64,000 nt of DNA from Candidatus Hydrogenedens sp. (GTDB lineage: Bacteria; Hydrogenedentota; Hydrogenedentia; Hydrogenedentales; JAEUWI01), in NCBI GenBank assembly GCA_016125095.1, contig WGMK01000018.1:124001-188000 (forward strand), in the 5' to 3' direction. The stretch's first letter is position 1, and each line of letters begins with the position of its first letter. This document shows, piece after piece, positions 8,196 through 16,520 of this stretch. Position numbers and translations under genes: made by a program. Below the pieces are notes generated by a model that made no database searches, had not been told where the DNA came from, and worked only from the letters and a program-made list of their open reading frames with translations.

Positions 8196-8699
8196 CTATC
8201 CGCGGTCGCTCGAGTTCATGAGGCTCGCGCTACTCCATCGCCATACTTCGGCGTCTGTTACCAACCCCGCAGTCACCGGGTTCGAATGTATGTACTCAAT
8301 CGTTTCGTGGAGATGCCGCTCATCGCGGATATAGCGGTCCCAGTATTCCCGTTGCCACAATCGCTGCGGTCCCGTGCCGCTCTGGAGAGCAGCGCTCCCG
8401 GCGGGCAACTGCGCGTTGATGCGCCGTGACGTAAATTTTTTCCATGATTCAACAATCTCTGCAACCTTGGATCTTGCGAGTGGTTCGAATAGAGCGTGCA
8501 CGTGATTGGGCATCACGACCCAGGCCATCATACGGTAGCGCTCGCCGTCGAAATGCAGCAACGCTGACTCGACCAAGTCTGCCGCCCAAGCCTCGCGCAA
8601 CACGCACGAGCCGTGGCATGCATCCAGGCAAGATTCAATCTGCCGCCGCCGCTGCACATCACGCGACCTGGCCGGCGTGCGCGATAGGTCTTCGTCCAT
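8196..8699 (-). CDS. REP-associated tyrosine transposase (RAYT)
   Basis: 167 residues, transcribed leftward. It belongs to the Y1/IS200-like single-strand transposase group: the HUH metal-binding motif is MPNHVHALFEP, and the region around YWDRYIRDERHLHETIEYIHSNP carries the catalytic tyrosine and the family's HxxNP ending, followed by WRWSSA. RAYTs are single-copy, domesticated-looking relatives of IS200 transposases that act on REP palindromes. Three copies of one 25-bp palindromic element flank and interrupt this gene; one copy is within the coding sequence and encodes PAGSAALQSG. No terminal inverted repeats of a classical IS were seen. It looks intact. Confidence 0.88.
   Translation of the reverse strand: MDEDLSRTPARSRDVQRRRQIESCLDACHGSCVLREAWAADLVESALLHFDGERYRMMAWVVMPNHVHALFEPLARSKVAEIVESWKKFTSRRINAQLPAGSAALQSGTGPQRLWQREYWDRYIRDERHLHETIEYIHSNPVTAGLVTDAEVWRWSSASLMNSSDRG
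8377..8401 (-). repeat. REP-like palindromic element, copy 2 (inside the RAYT gene)
   Basis: Exact 25/25 inverted copy of the element at 8813-8837, located within the RAYT coding region and read in frame as GSAALQSG. It preserves the reading frame. Confidence 0.85.
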
Positions 8700-8812
8700 C
8701 GATTCAAGGACTTAGCGCGGCAAGCTATCTGCCAGCCGGAACGTGACATGCTGTATTTCGCACTCTTCGTTGAAGTGCGGCAAGTATCCCCGGCTATGCC
8801 ACATGTTCCCTC

Positions 8813-8837
8813 CCGGGAGCGCTGCTCTCCAGAGCGG
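8813..8837 (+). repeat. REP-like palindromic element, copy 3
   Basis: 25-bp element beginning CCGGGAGCGCTGC and ending TCTCCAGAGCGG, in the 221-base gap between the RAYT start (8699) and the dehalogenase stop (8921). The rest of that gap holds no gene or other feature that I can support. Confidence 0.85.
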
Positions 8838-8920
8838 CTCTTGACGCGCGCGCACTAACATTATTCATAGAGACTCTTACCGACAAATCATCCTGCGTCG
8901 TCAATACTCTCCAATGCTCC

Positions 8921-9877
8921 TCATCCTCCCGCACGCGCGAACGCGACCACTTCCTCCGCGAGGCGCTCGCCCTGGTCTTCCTGGAGGAAGTGGCCTGCTT
9001 GTTCGATGGTGACGTGCGGCTGGCCTTGGGCGCCTGGGATGCGTTCCTGGAAGACCTTGTAGTTCCGGCCGAGGATGGGGTCGGAATCGCTAAAGGCGGT
9101 GAGGAAGGGCTTGGTCCAGTGCGCGTAGACGTCGTTCCAGGCGCGGGCGTTGGAGGCCAACTGACTCGCGACGAGCGTGGGCATGGCGCGGGGTCCGGCG
9201 GTGTAGCTTTCGTCGGGAAAGGGCGCGTTGTACGCGGCCACGATGTCGTCGGGCAGGTCGCTCACGGTGCCGGATTGCACCACGAGCCCGGAATTAAACA
9301 CGGGCATCGTCTGGCTGGCGATGAGCCATTGCTTGAATGCGCCGGGCAGCGTGCCCACCATCGCTTCGTTGATGTTGCCGGCCTCGTCCACCAGCACCAG
9401 CCCGTCGTCCAGCGGACCGTCGGGCAGGGCCGTGTTGGCCGCAATCGCCCGGGCGAAGCGGTCTGGCTCATTCGCCAGCACCCGCAGCCCGATCAAGCCG
9501 CCCCAGTCCTGACAGAATAAAGTCGCGTTTTGCAGGTCCAGCCGCACGACGAGTTCGGTCATCTGTGCCACATGCCGCGCGTAGGTGTGCGCCGAGCGCT
9601 CCGCCGGCTTGTCCGAACGCCCGAAGCCCATCAGGTCCGGCGCGATGGCGCGGAACCCGGCGGCCACGATGCCGGGGATCATCTTGCGGTAGAGGTAGCA
9701 CCACGAGGGCTCGCCGTGTATGAGCAGCACGGGCGGCGCGTCCGCCGGGCCCTCGTCCAGATAGTGAAAACGCAGGCCGTCGATGTCGAGGTAATGCGGG
9801 GCAAAGGCGTAGCCCGGCAGGTTCTCGAAGCAGGCGTCCGGCGTGCGCAAAATTCCGGGGGCGGGCGATTCCGACAT
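8921..9877 (-). CDS. Haloalkane dehalogenase
   Basis: 318-residue alpha/beta hydrolase of the haloalkane dehalogenase group (EC 3.8.1.5), which cleaves carbon-halogen bonds to give alcohol, halide and a proton. HGEPSW (54-59) supplies the oxyanion-hole region. The nucleophile is Asp124 in CQDWGG, with Trp125 as a halide ligand; the acid is Asp265 in FSDSDPILG and the base His296 in AGHF. The cap region APFPDESYTAG resembles subfamily HLD-I. The start at 9877 (MSESPAPG) has GGAGG eight bases upstream; an upstream GTG/ATG extension lacks such a site. It is cytoplasmic and monocistronic. Whether the natural substrate is halogenated is not known. Confidence 0.9.
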   Translation of the reverse strand: MSESPAPGILRTPDACFENLPGYAFAPHYLDIDGLRFHYLDEGPADAPPVLLIHGEPSWCYLYRKMIPGIVAAGFRAIAPDLMGFGRSDKPAERSAHTYARHVAQMTELVVRLDLQNATLFCQDWGGLIGLRVLANEPDRFARAIAANTALPDGPLDDGLVLVDEAGNINEAMVGTLPGAFKQWLIASQTMPVFNSGLVVQSGTVSDLPDDIVAAYNAPFPDESYTAGPRAMPTLVASQLASNARAWNDVYAHWTKPFLTAFSDSDPILGRNYKVFQERIPGAQGQPHVTIEQAGHFLQEDQGERLAEEVVAFARAGG

Positions 9878-10050
9878 GGCGCGTTCCTCCTGGGGTGTGG
9901 GTCCGCCCCGCACCATACGGCCTCGGCCGCGCCCGCGTCCACCCCGGGTCTTGACACGGCGCGTCGCGGAACTTCATGCTTTCCGACGGTATTCTTCTCT
10001 TTGGCGCCATGGCGGCGCCGGCCTCTAATTTTCAGCGCAGGAGAATTGCA

Positions 10051-11064
10051 TTGAGCGACCTGAAACGCATCGCCGTGCTCATGGGCGGCGTCTCTCCCGA
10101 GCACGACGTCTCGGTACGATCCGGCACGGGCGTGATGAATGCGCTCGACCCCGAGCACTACGACGGCCTGCGCGTCTTTATCGGCAAAAATGGCCTGTGG
10201 CAGGTGGGCCAGCATGCGCCCGAGGACGCCTTCGACGCGCTCCCCCGGCTGCGCGACGCGGGCGTCGACTGCGTATTCATCGCGCTGCACGGCGGCCACG
10301 GCGAAGACGGCCGCATTCAGGGCATGCTCGATGTGCTTGGCCTGCCCTATACGGGCTCGGGCGCGGCGGCGTGCTCGCTCGCCATGGACAAGGTGCGCTG
10401 CAAGGCGGTGGTGTCGGCCCAGGGCGTGCGCTGTGCGGGGCATATTGCGCTCGACCGCGACACCTGGAACGCCAATCCCGATGCGGTGGTCGAGGCCGTG
10501 CAGGGCGACATCGGTTTTCCCTGCGTGGTGAAGGGTTCGCACGGCGGCTCCAGCCTCGGCGTGGCCGTGCCCGAAACGCTCTTCGCCTTCAACGATGCCG
10601 TCGAGCAAGTGCTCCGCCAGGAAGGCGAAATCATGATTGAGCAATACGTGAAGGGCCGCGAGGTCACCTGCGCCGTGCTCGATGCCGAGGCGTCGGGCAT
10701 GATCCGGCCGCTACCCATCACAGAAATCATTCCGAAGAACAAGGGCCGTTATTGGGACTACGATTCGAAGTACACCCCCGGTGCGACCGACGAGATCACA
10801 CCGGCCGATCTGCCGCCGGAGCTGGCGAGCGAGGTGATGGACATGGCGGCGCATGTGCATGAAATCGTGGGATGCCGGGGCTGGAGCCGCAGCGACTTCA
10901 TGATCGGCGAACGCGGCCCCGTCTGGCTCGAGGTGAACACCGTGCCCGGCCTGACCGAGACCTCGCTCTATCCGCAGGCGGCCGCGGCCGCAGGCATTCC
11001 GTATGCGAAAATGGTGGACCTGTTTATCCAGCGCGCGCTGCGCGACGCAGCCGCCGGGGAGTAA
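10051..11064 (+). CDS. ddl: D-alanine--D-alanine ligase
   Basis: 337 residues, ATP-grasp fold. It joins two D-alanines for the peptidoglycan stem peptide. Family marks are VLMGGVSPEHDVS at the N-terminus, ALHGGHGEDGRIQGML, YTGSGAAACSLAMDK, the Gly-rich loop KGSHGGSSLGV, and the metal-binding LEVNTVPGLTETSLYP near the end. I chose the TTG at 10051: AGGAGA lies six bases upstream and the protein then starts at the beta-strand LKRIAVLMGG. A perfect TTGACA at 9951-9956 may be its -35, although the hexamer 18 bases later (CATGCT) is poor. The gene forms an operon with dapF seven bases downstream. Confidence 0.95.
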   Translation: MSDLKRIAVLMGGVSPEHDVSVRSGTGVMNALDPEHYDGLRVFIGKNGLWQVGQHAPEDAFDALPRLRDAGVDCVFIALHGGHGEDGRIQGMLDVLGLPYTGSGAAACSLAMDKVRCKAVVSAQGVRCAGHIALDRDTWNANPDAVVEAVQGDIGFPCVVKGSHGGSSLGVAVPETLFAFNDAVEQVLRQEGEIMIEQYVKGREVTCAVLDAEASGMIRPLPITEIIPKNKGRYWDYDSKYTPGATDEITPADLPPELASEVMDMAAHVHEIVGCRGWSRSDFMIGERGPVWLEVNTVPGLTETSLYPQAAAAAGIPYAKMVDLFIQRALRDAAAGE

Positions 11065-11071
11065 TCGTTTC

Positions 11072-11908
11072 ATGGGTATCGAATTCGTCAAGCTGCATGG
11101 CCTGGGCAACGACTATCACTTCATCGACGGCGCGCGCTACGAGGGCACCGACTGGCCGGCGCTGAGCCGCGCCATGAGCCATCGCCACCTGGGCGCGGGC
11201 TCCGACGGCATCATCCTCGTGCTGCCCGACGACGAGTGCGACTTCAAGATGCGCATCTTCAATGCCGACGGCAGCGAAGCGGAGACCTGCGGAAACGGCC
11301 TGCGCTGTTTCGCTAAGTACGTCTACGAGCGCGGCCTGACCGACAAGGACCACATCGTGGTGAATACGCTGGCGGGTCCGAACGCCCTCGCGCTCACCAT
11401 CGAAGACGGCAAGGTCACGCGTGTGCGCTCGAACATGGGCCGTCCGAAATTCGAGCGTGCCGATATCCCCATGCTCGGCCCGGCCGGCGAAGTACGCGAA
11501 GAACCGATCGATGTCGGCGGCACGACCATGCACGTCACCTGTGCCAACATCGGCAATCCCCACGCCGTGTTCTTCGTCGAGGATGCCACCAAGGTGGATC
11601 TCAACCACTGGGGACCGCTCGTAGAAAACCACAGCGCCTTCCCCAAGCGCACCAACGTCGAGTTCGTCACCGTGCAGGATCGCGGCAATATCGTCATGCG
11701 CATCTGGGAACGCGGCAGCGGCATCACCATGGCCAGCGGCAGCGGTTCCTGCGGCTCGGCGCTGGCCTGCATGCTCACCGGAAAGACCGACCGCAAGGTC
11801 GATGTGCACCTCGTCTACGGCACCCTCACCATCGAATGGGCCGAAGACGGCTGTGTCTATCAGGAAGGCCCGGCGACCGAAGCCTACAGCGGCGTCTGGC
11901 CGGCGTAG
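11072..11908 (+). CDS. dapF: Diaminopimelate epimerase, second catalytic Cys replaced by Ser
   Basis: 278 residues. DapF interconverts LL- and meso-diaminopimelate, the last DAP step before murein and lysine synthesis. The N-terminal KLHGLGNDY and the first active-site block ETCGNGLRC (catalytic Cys73) are intact. The second block reads GSGITMASGSGSCGSA where DapF normally has E-T-x-ACGTGAC; in this alignment the catalytic cysteine position is Ser222 (codon 11735-11737), while the later cysteine (Cys227) remains. Length and the rest of the fold look normal. The ATG at 11072 follows ddl by seven bases with GGGGAG upstream, and the ddl-dapF pairing fits a cell-wall precursor operon. Activity with Ser222 needs testing. 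Confidence 0.88.
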   Translation: MGIEFVKLHGLGNDYHFIDGARYEGTDWPALSRAMSHRHLGAGSDGIILVLPDDECDFKMRIFNADGSEAETCGNGLRCFAKYVYERGLTDKDHIVVNTLAGPNALALTIEDGKVTRVRSNMGRPKFERADIPMLGPAGEVREEPIDVGGTTMHVTCANIGNPHAVFFVEDATKVDLNHWGPLVENHSAFPKRTNVEFVTVQDRGNIVMRIWERGSGITMASGSGSCGSALACMLTGKTDRKVDVHLVYGTLTIEWAEDGCVYQEGPATEAYSGVWPA

Positions 11909-13555
11909 CTATTCCTTCGCGGCACGTTCGTAGCGCAGTTCAATCGTCGCCGTGCCGTAGCTGTCGGGGCGAATGGCAAGCGCGGAGCCGTCGCGGATAT
12001 CTGTCCAGCCGTCGGGAATAGCGGGCGTCGTCTTGCCGTCGAGCGTGGCGAGCACGGGACCCTGCGCGGCGGTGGGACCGCGCCAGCCGTCGGGACAGTA
12101 CAGCCACAGCGGCTGTTCGCCGGGCTGCAGGCCGCGCAGCGACACCTTCAGCACGCCCGCCGCGCCGTCCCAGTTGATGGTCTGATACGCTGCCGCGCCG
12201 AGCGTGGCGTGTCGGCCGTGTCCGAGCACCATGGGGCGATCTTCCCAGGGCCGCAGCACGAAAAGCCGCGCGGCGCCGGGCGCGGTCTCCACGTCGAAAT
12301 GCCCCGCCGCCGTGCCGAGGTATTGCCCCGCCACCACATCGAACACCACCTGGTAGACGTAGGGCTCGATACCGCACGACGCCAACTCCACGCGGGTCGT
12401 GCTGGGCGCGGCATCGGGATTGAACACCGCGATGGCATGCCAGTCGCCCGCGATGGACCGCAGCGGCAGGTGCCACACGCGCGGCGTCTCGGCCGTCAAC
12501 GGCCCTGCGGGAGACGCGGCGGCCTCGAGCGGCGGATCGAAGGAAACGCCACGCGCATCGGCGAGGCGGCCGCCCAGCATGCCGTAGGCCACGCGGCTCA
12601 GGTCCGGCCACGCGCTGGTGTCTGCGCCGCTGGTGTCGGGTTGCAGCAGATACGGTGCGAGGAACGCGCGGCGCACGGCGGTCAATGCCGAGTCGGGTTG
12701 CTCCCAGGCGCAGGTCCACGCCATCGTGCCCTTGCTCCAGATATCGGCCGCCTTGCCATAGCGCCGAAGCGCCTTGTCGAAATCGTTCTCGGCAACGCTG
12801 ATATACAGCACCGGCGATTCCACCGATTCGTCCGGCGCAAGCTCCATCGGGGTGTCGAGCTGCCACACCGCCTCGAAGTCGAGTCCGCGCTCCCGATCGG
12901 CATCGTCCGGATGACGCAGCACGAAGCGGCCGCCGCCCGGCTGTGGCGTCAGGAATCCGGCCACCAGCATATGCCCGGTAGACGCATCGCGCGCCGCCAT
13001 CTGCCAGGCGCTCGTGCCGCCGCCTAGTGCCACCTCGGCCGGCGCGCAGGGGTCCGCCGGAAACGACAGCACCGAAACGCCCTGCGGCGGACCGCCCAGC
13101 AGCAGCCCCTTGCCGTCGCCGCCTTCCGCTTTCCACACCACCAGTTCCGAAATTCGCACCGGCTTGCGGCGGTCGTTCAGGTATTTCAGCTGCGCCGTGA
13201 AGAACGGCTGCGTTTCATACGACCGGATCGCCCAGGCGTAGTTGTCCTTACCGAAGATCATGCTCTTGCCGCGCCCGAGCGCATCGGCTGTGCCCTCGCG
13301 CATGCTGCGCTTGCCGTCCACCTTCAGGCGGGTCGTTTCGTCGTCCCCCTCGAAAGTCACCGCGGGAAAGGCGTTCTCGAACACCACCACCCCGTTCGGA
13401 TAGCGGATATCGACGCGCCCGTCCTTCTTCGAAAGCACTTCGTACTGCGTGGTCGCCATGCTCCGGATGGTCGATTCGCGGTTGAAGAGCTGCGCGCGGG
13501 CGGGCAGTGCGGCCGCGAGCAACGCCGCGAGCAGGGGCAGAACGAAACGATTCAT
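11909..13555 (-). CDS. Secreted protein resembling GH36-type glycosidase outer domains
   Basis: 548 residues with a Sec signal peptide (MNRFVLPLLAALLAAALPARA). The N-terminal half (about residues 25-200) is a beta-rich region with RYPNGVVVFENAFPAV and a segment like the N-terminal supersandwich of GH36 alpha-galactosidases. A short middle stretch (ALRRYGKAADIWSKGTMAW through YGMLGGRLADARG) looks like remnants of the barrel region, and the C-terminal third is again beta-rich (GLQPGEQPLWLYCPDGWRG). I see no convincing DXD-type catalytic aspartates, so it may bind rather than cut carbohydrate. The start has AGGAG 11 bases upstream. Its stop abuts the dapF stop with no gap. The fold call is tentative. 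Confidence 0.65.
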   Translation of the reverse strand: MNRFVLPLLAALLAAALPARAQLFNRESTIRSMATTQYEVLSKKDGRVDIRYPNGVVVFENAFPAVTFEGDDETTRLKVDGKRSMREGTADALGRGKSMIFGKDNYAWAIRSYETQPFFTAQLKYLNDRRKPVRISELVVWKAEGGDGKGLLLGGPPQGVSVLSFPADPCAPAEVALGGGTSAWQMAARDASTGHMLVAGFLTPQPGGGRFVLRHPDDADRERGLDFEAVWQLDTPMELAPDESVESPVLYISVAENDFDKALRRYGKAADIWSKGTMAWTCAWEQPDSALTAVRRAFLAPYLLQPDTSGADTSAWPDLSRVAYGMLGGRLADARGVSFDPPLEAAASPAGPLTAETPRVWHLPLRSIAGDWHAIAVFNPDAAPSTTRVELASCGIEPYVYQVVFDVVAGQYLGTAAGHFDVETAPGAARLFVLRPWEDRPMVLGHGRHATLGAAAYQTINWDGAAGVLKVSLRGLQPGEQPLWLYCPDGWRGPTAAQGPVLATLDGKTTPAIPDGWTDIRDGSALAIRPDSYGTATIELRYERAAKE

Positions 13556-13693
13556 GCGGGGGCGATCTCCTGATGGTGCGTTCGGCCACTCTACCGGTTC
13601 ATTCCCGGCCAAGCCAACCGGTTCCATTGCGGCCCCGCTCGGGCGCATGCCACAATGCCGCACGGCGGGGGCCGGAAGCACGGGAGGATTGAA

Positions 13694-14638
13694 TTGCGAA
13701 GCGGCTGCTGCCTCGGTGTGCTCGTCATCCTGCTGCTCGTTGCGGCGGCGGTTGGCGGAGCGGGCTGGCTGGTGTGGAAGGCTGGCGTGTTCGAGCAGCT
13801 CCCCGAGCAGCAGTTGGCCTCGGAGCTGCGCACCCATCCCAGCGTATTGCTGGTCGTCGACCCCGATGCCCCCGGCATGACACCCCTGTGGCAGGCCGTG
13901 CTCGGCCGCTACGGCGGCATGTTCGCCCCGGTCGTGCTTCGCAGTCTGCCGCACCAGGCGGTATTCGCGCTCGAGCCCGACCGTCAGCGCAGTGTGGTCC
14001 AGGGCGAATTGCTGCTGTCAACGCGCAGCCTGAGCGGATTGTTCGAGAACCGCCTGAACGACACCGAGACCTGGCGCTGGACGCCGGGACAGACGGTGAC
14101 GCGCGCGGCCTTCGATACGCCCGGCATGTGGCGCGTCGATTCCACCTACGGCCTGCGCCCCGAGGTACAGCTCGAGGCCTCGAAGCGCTGGATTAAGCCA
14201 GGCGCGCCTGTGCAGCCGCTTGCGCCGCGCCATGCCGCGCAACTGCTGCTCGACAACCGCGACGGGGCGGCCTTCCTCGCGTTGTCGCCAATCCTGAATC
14301 CGCCGCCGCAGCCCGGCGACATGGAAACCACCTTCGATGCGGCGCTCTACTCCGAATGGTTCGCCTGCGTCGATCAGCTCGAGGCCCGCTTCGACGCGGA
14401 ACTGACCGGAAACGTTCGGCTCTGGATGGAGATTACCTGTCCCGGCGAGGCCGAGGCGCGCCGCCTGCGCTTTGCGCTCGAACAGCGTCGCGACGACACC
14501 GCCCGCTGGATCGGCAAATGGGGCGGCCGTCTCGAGGGGCAATGGGAGCGCGACGGGACTATCCTGCGCGGTGATTTTCTGGTGGCCGACGCGCTCCGCC
14601 TGCTCGATGCCTACATGACCTGGGAGCCCGCGTTCTGA
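13694..14638 (+). CDS. Membrane-anchored protein of unknown function
   Basis: 314 residues from a TTG that has GGGAGG six bases upstream. One N-terminal transmembrane helix (about residues 5-29, GVLVILLLVAAAVGGAGWLV) anchors a large extracytoplasmic domain. The domain has repeated D-DAPGM-PLWQAVL and ALYSEWFACVDQLEARF segments and resembles substrate-independent 'DUF3352-like' secreted proteins in general layout only; I do not assign it. It overlaps the GH3-like gene by one base (TGATG), so the two are translationally coupled and may act together outside the cytoplasm. Confidence 0.65.
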   Translation: MRSGCCLGVLVILLLVAAAVGGAGWLVWKAGVFEQLPEQQLASELRTHPSVLLVVDPDAPGMTPLWQAVLGRYGGMFAPVVLRSLPHQAVFALEPDRQRSVVQGELLLSTRSLSGLFENRLNDTETWRWTPGQTVTRAAFDTPGMWRVDSTYGLRPEVQLEASKRWIKPGAPVQPLAPRHAAQLLLDNRDGAAFLALSPILNPPPQPGDMETTFDAALYSEWFACVDQLEARFDAELTGNVRLWMEITCPGEAEARRLRFALEQRRDDTARWIGKWGGRLEGQWERDGTILRGDFLVADALRLLDAYMTWEPAF

Positions 14639-16287
14639 TGCTGAGGCGTTGCATGGCTGCACTTATGGCCACCGCGGTTTTCGCGCTCCCGTCCGCAGCC
14701 GAGCCGCTGCTGGAGCGCGATGCCGGGCGGCTGTTTCTGGTGTCTCCCGCCGCGGACGCCGATTGGGAATACTGGGTGCGCGAGGCGCGCGTGGGAGGAT
14801 TCGTGCTTGTGCACGGCGTCCATTTCTCCACGCCGGAAGAACTGGCGCAACGCTGCCGCATCATCCGCGCCCTGGCCGACGACGACGTTTCCCCGCCGCT
14901 CGTGTTCGCGCGCCATGAAGGCGGGGCCTTCGCGGCGTTACCCTCCATGCTGGGCGCAACGCCCGACCCGGGTCCGTTGGCGCTGGCCGCCGCCGGCATA
15001 CCCGCCGCCGCGCGCGAGGCCTATGGTTCCGCCGCGCGCGACCTGCGAGCCTGCGGCGTCGATGGCGTGGTCGGGCCGCGCGCGGGCCTCTATCCGCCGC
15101 CGCTGCCGCCCGAGCTTCAGGTGCGCACCTTCGGCGCAGCACCCGCGCTCGCCGCCGCACTGGTATCCGCCGCGGCAGACGGCATCCGCGAGGGGGGGCT
15201 ACTCGCCTGCATGCAGGGGTTCCCCGGCGGCGTGATGCCGCTTTCCGGCGCGCGCGAGACCCCGCTGTGGAACCTGACCGGGCCATCGCGCGAAGACGTG
15301 CTCGCGCCGTTTCAGGCGCTGGCCGCCGCAGACACCGACATGATCCTGGTCGACCATGTGCGCGTGCCCGCCTGGGACGACCGCAATGCCGCGCCGATTT
15401 CCCCGGCAATCGTGCAGGGGCTGCTCCGCGATCGCCTCGAATTTCGCGGGCTTATCGTCGCCTCCGACATGACGCTCCCCGCAGCGACCGAACGCTACCC
15501 GGCGGAGCGCATGGCCGCCATGGCGATTGCGGCGGGCTGCGACCTTCTGAGGATCGATCACGCCCAGCGGTCCGATTTCGAGGTCCGGCGCGATGGCATC
15601 CTGAAATTCGCAGGACAGCCCACCCTGCCCGAGCCGCGCGCAGTGGATGCCATTGCCCGGGTGCAGACGCGCATGCAGCAGGCGGCGCAACGTCGCGAGT
15701 CGATACCCGCGCCCGGCGATATTTATGCACAGCTCGGCCGCGGCGGCAAGCCGAAGGCGGGCCTCGGCGTCGTGCTGGTGCGCAATGCCGCCGCAGCGCT
15801 GCCGATCTCCGCGCAGCAGCAGGATCTCCTCGTCGTGTGCCCCGAGTCGGCGGTCGAATTGCCCCACCGCGAGCACGTCGAAATCGGCACGACCCTCGGG
15901 GCCAAGGTGCGTGCGCGCGTTCCCGGCGCGCGGGAAGAACGCTACAGCCTCAACCCCGCGCCCTGGGAAGTCCGCGACATCCTCCAGGCCGCCCGCAGCG
16001 CCAAGCTCATCGTGCTCGGCGTTTTGTTCACACAGAGTTTCGAACGCCAGGCCCCCCTCGCCGAAGCCCTACTGGCCCTCGGCAAACCCACGATCATCAT
16101 CGGCCTCGGCGATCCCTCCGACCTCGAGCCCTTCGCACGCGCGGACACCCTGCTGCTCGCCGGAGGCTTCGGCGAAGCCAACCTCGAAGCTGCCGCCGCC
16201 GTCCTCTTCGGCGAAGCGAAGGCAAGCGGCAAGCTGCCGCTCCCCATCGGCGAACTCTACCCCGCCGGACACAAGGCGGCGGAGTAA
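14638..16287 (+). CDS. Secreted GH3-like protein with degenerate active site
   Basis: 549 residues with a signal peptide (MLRRCMAALMATAVFALPSAA). The N-terminal 310 residues follow the glycoside hydrolase 3 (NagZ/beta-N-acetylhexosaminidase) barrel: ARHEGGAFAAL corresponds to the D-EGG-V-R motif, and EFRGLIVASDMTL carries the nucleophile position (Asp277). The KHFPGHG--T--DSH loop that holds the acid/base His-Asp pair in NagZ is changed to QGFPGGVMPLSGARETP, so the catalytic dyad and the Lys-His are lost. Residues 350-549 resemble the GH3 C-terminal alpha/beta sandwich (ILGVLFTQSFERQAPLAEAL and ADTLLLAGGFGEANLEAAAA). It may bind sugar or be a pseudoenzyme. Confidence 0.8.
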   Translation: MLRRCMAALMATAVFALPSAAEPLLERDAGRLFLVSPAADADWEYWVREARVGGFVLVHGVHFSTPEELAQRCRIIRALADDDVSPPLVFARHEGGAFAALPSMLGATPDPGPLALAAAGIPAAAREAYGSAARDLRACGVDGVVGPRAGLYPPPLPPELQVRTFGAAPALAAALVSAAADGIREGGLLACMQGFPGGVMPLSGARETPLWNLTGPSREDVLAPFQALAAADTDMILVDHVRVPAWDDRNAAPISPAIVQGLLRDRLEFRGLIVASDMTLPAATERYPAERMAAMAIAAGCDLLRIDHAQRSDFEVRRDGILKFAGQPTLPEPRAVDAIARVQTRMQQAAQRRESIPAPGDIYAQLGRGGKPKAGLGVVLVRNAAAALPISAQQQDLLVVCPESAVELPHREHVEIGTTLGAKVRARVPGAREERYSLNPAPWEVRDILQAARSAKLIVLGVLFTQSFERQAPLAEALLALGKPTIIIGLGDPSDLEPFARADTLLLAGGFGEANLEAAAAVLFGEAKASGKLPLPIGELYPAGHKAAE

Positions 16288-16520
16288 CTTTAATTGGATG
16301 GAGACCTGCCGGTCAGAAGAGTGGTCGGGTCGGGAAACCCGTCCACAGCAAAAAATGGTCACCCCTTCCACCGCTTCATTCCGCAACACCACCGTCCCAT
16401 TCTGAAACGGTTGTCGCGCGGCGATCCCGCTAAACCCCTGAAAATCTGCCCAGTTTTCTTGGCATGCATCTGGTGTCTCTCTGGATGGCGGTCCTAGACC
16501 CCCGAAAGGAGAGGAATATC

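Noticed and set aside
8450..8500. GGTTCGAA resembling a tRNA T-loop
   Set aside because: It lies inside the RAYT coding sequence, and no acceptor stem or anticodon arm can be built around it. The similar GGTTCGAA at 8279-8286 was rejected for the same reason.
9976..10050. Upstream ATG starts for ddl (9976, 10009)
   Set aside because: No ribosome-binding site, and they add about 25 residues absent from Ddl proteins; the TTG at 10051 has AGGAGA.
16321..16346. 10-bp hairpin with one mismatch upstream of clpB
   Set aside because: No T-run follows on the plus strand and the GH3 stop is 34 bases away; it may be meaningless in GC-rich DNA.
16460..16474. TGGCATGCATCTGGT as a sigma-54 promoter for clpB
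   Set aside because: The -12 half lacks the GC dinucleotide (GT instead).
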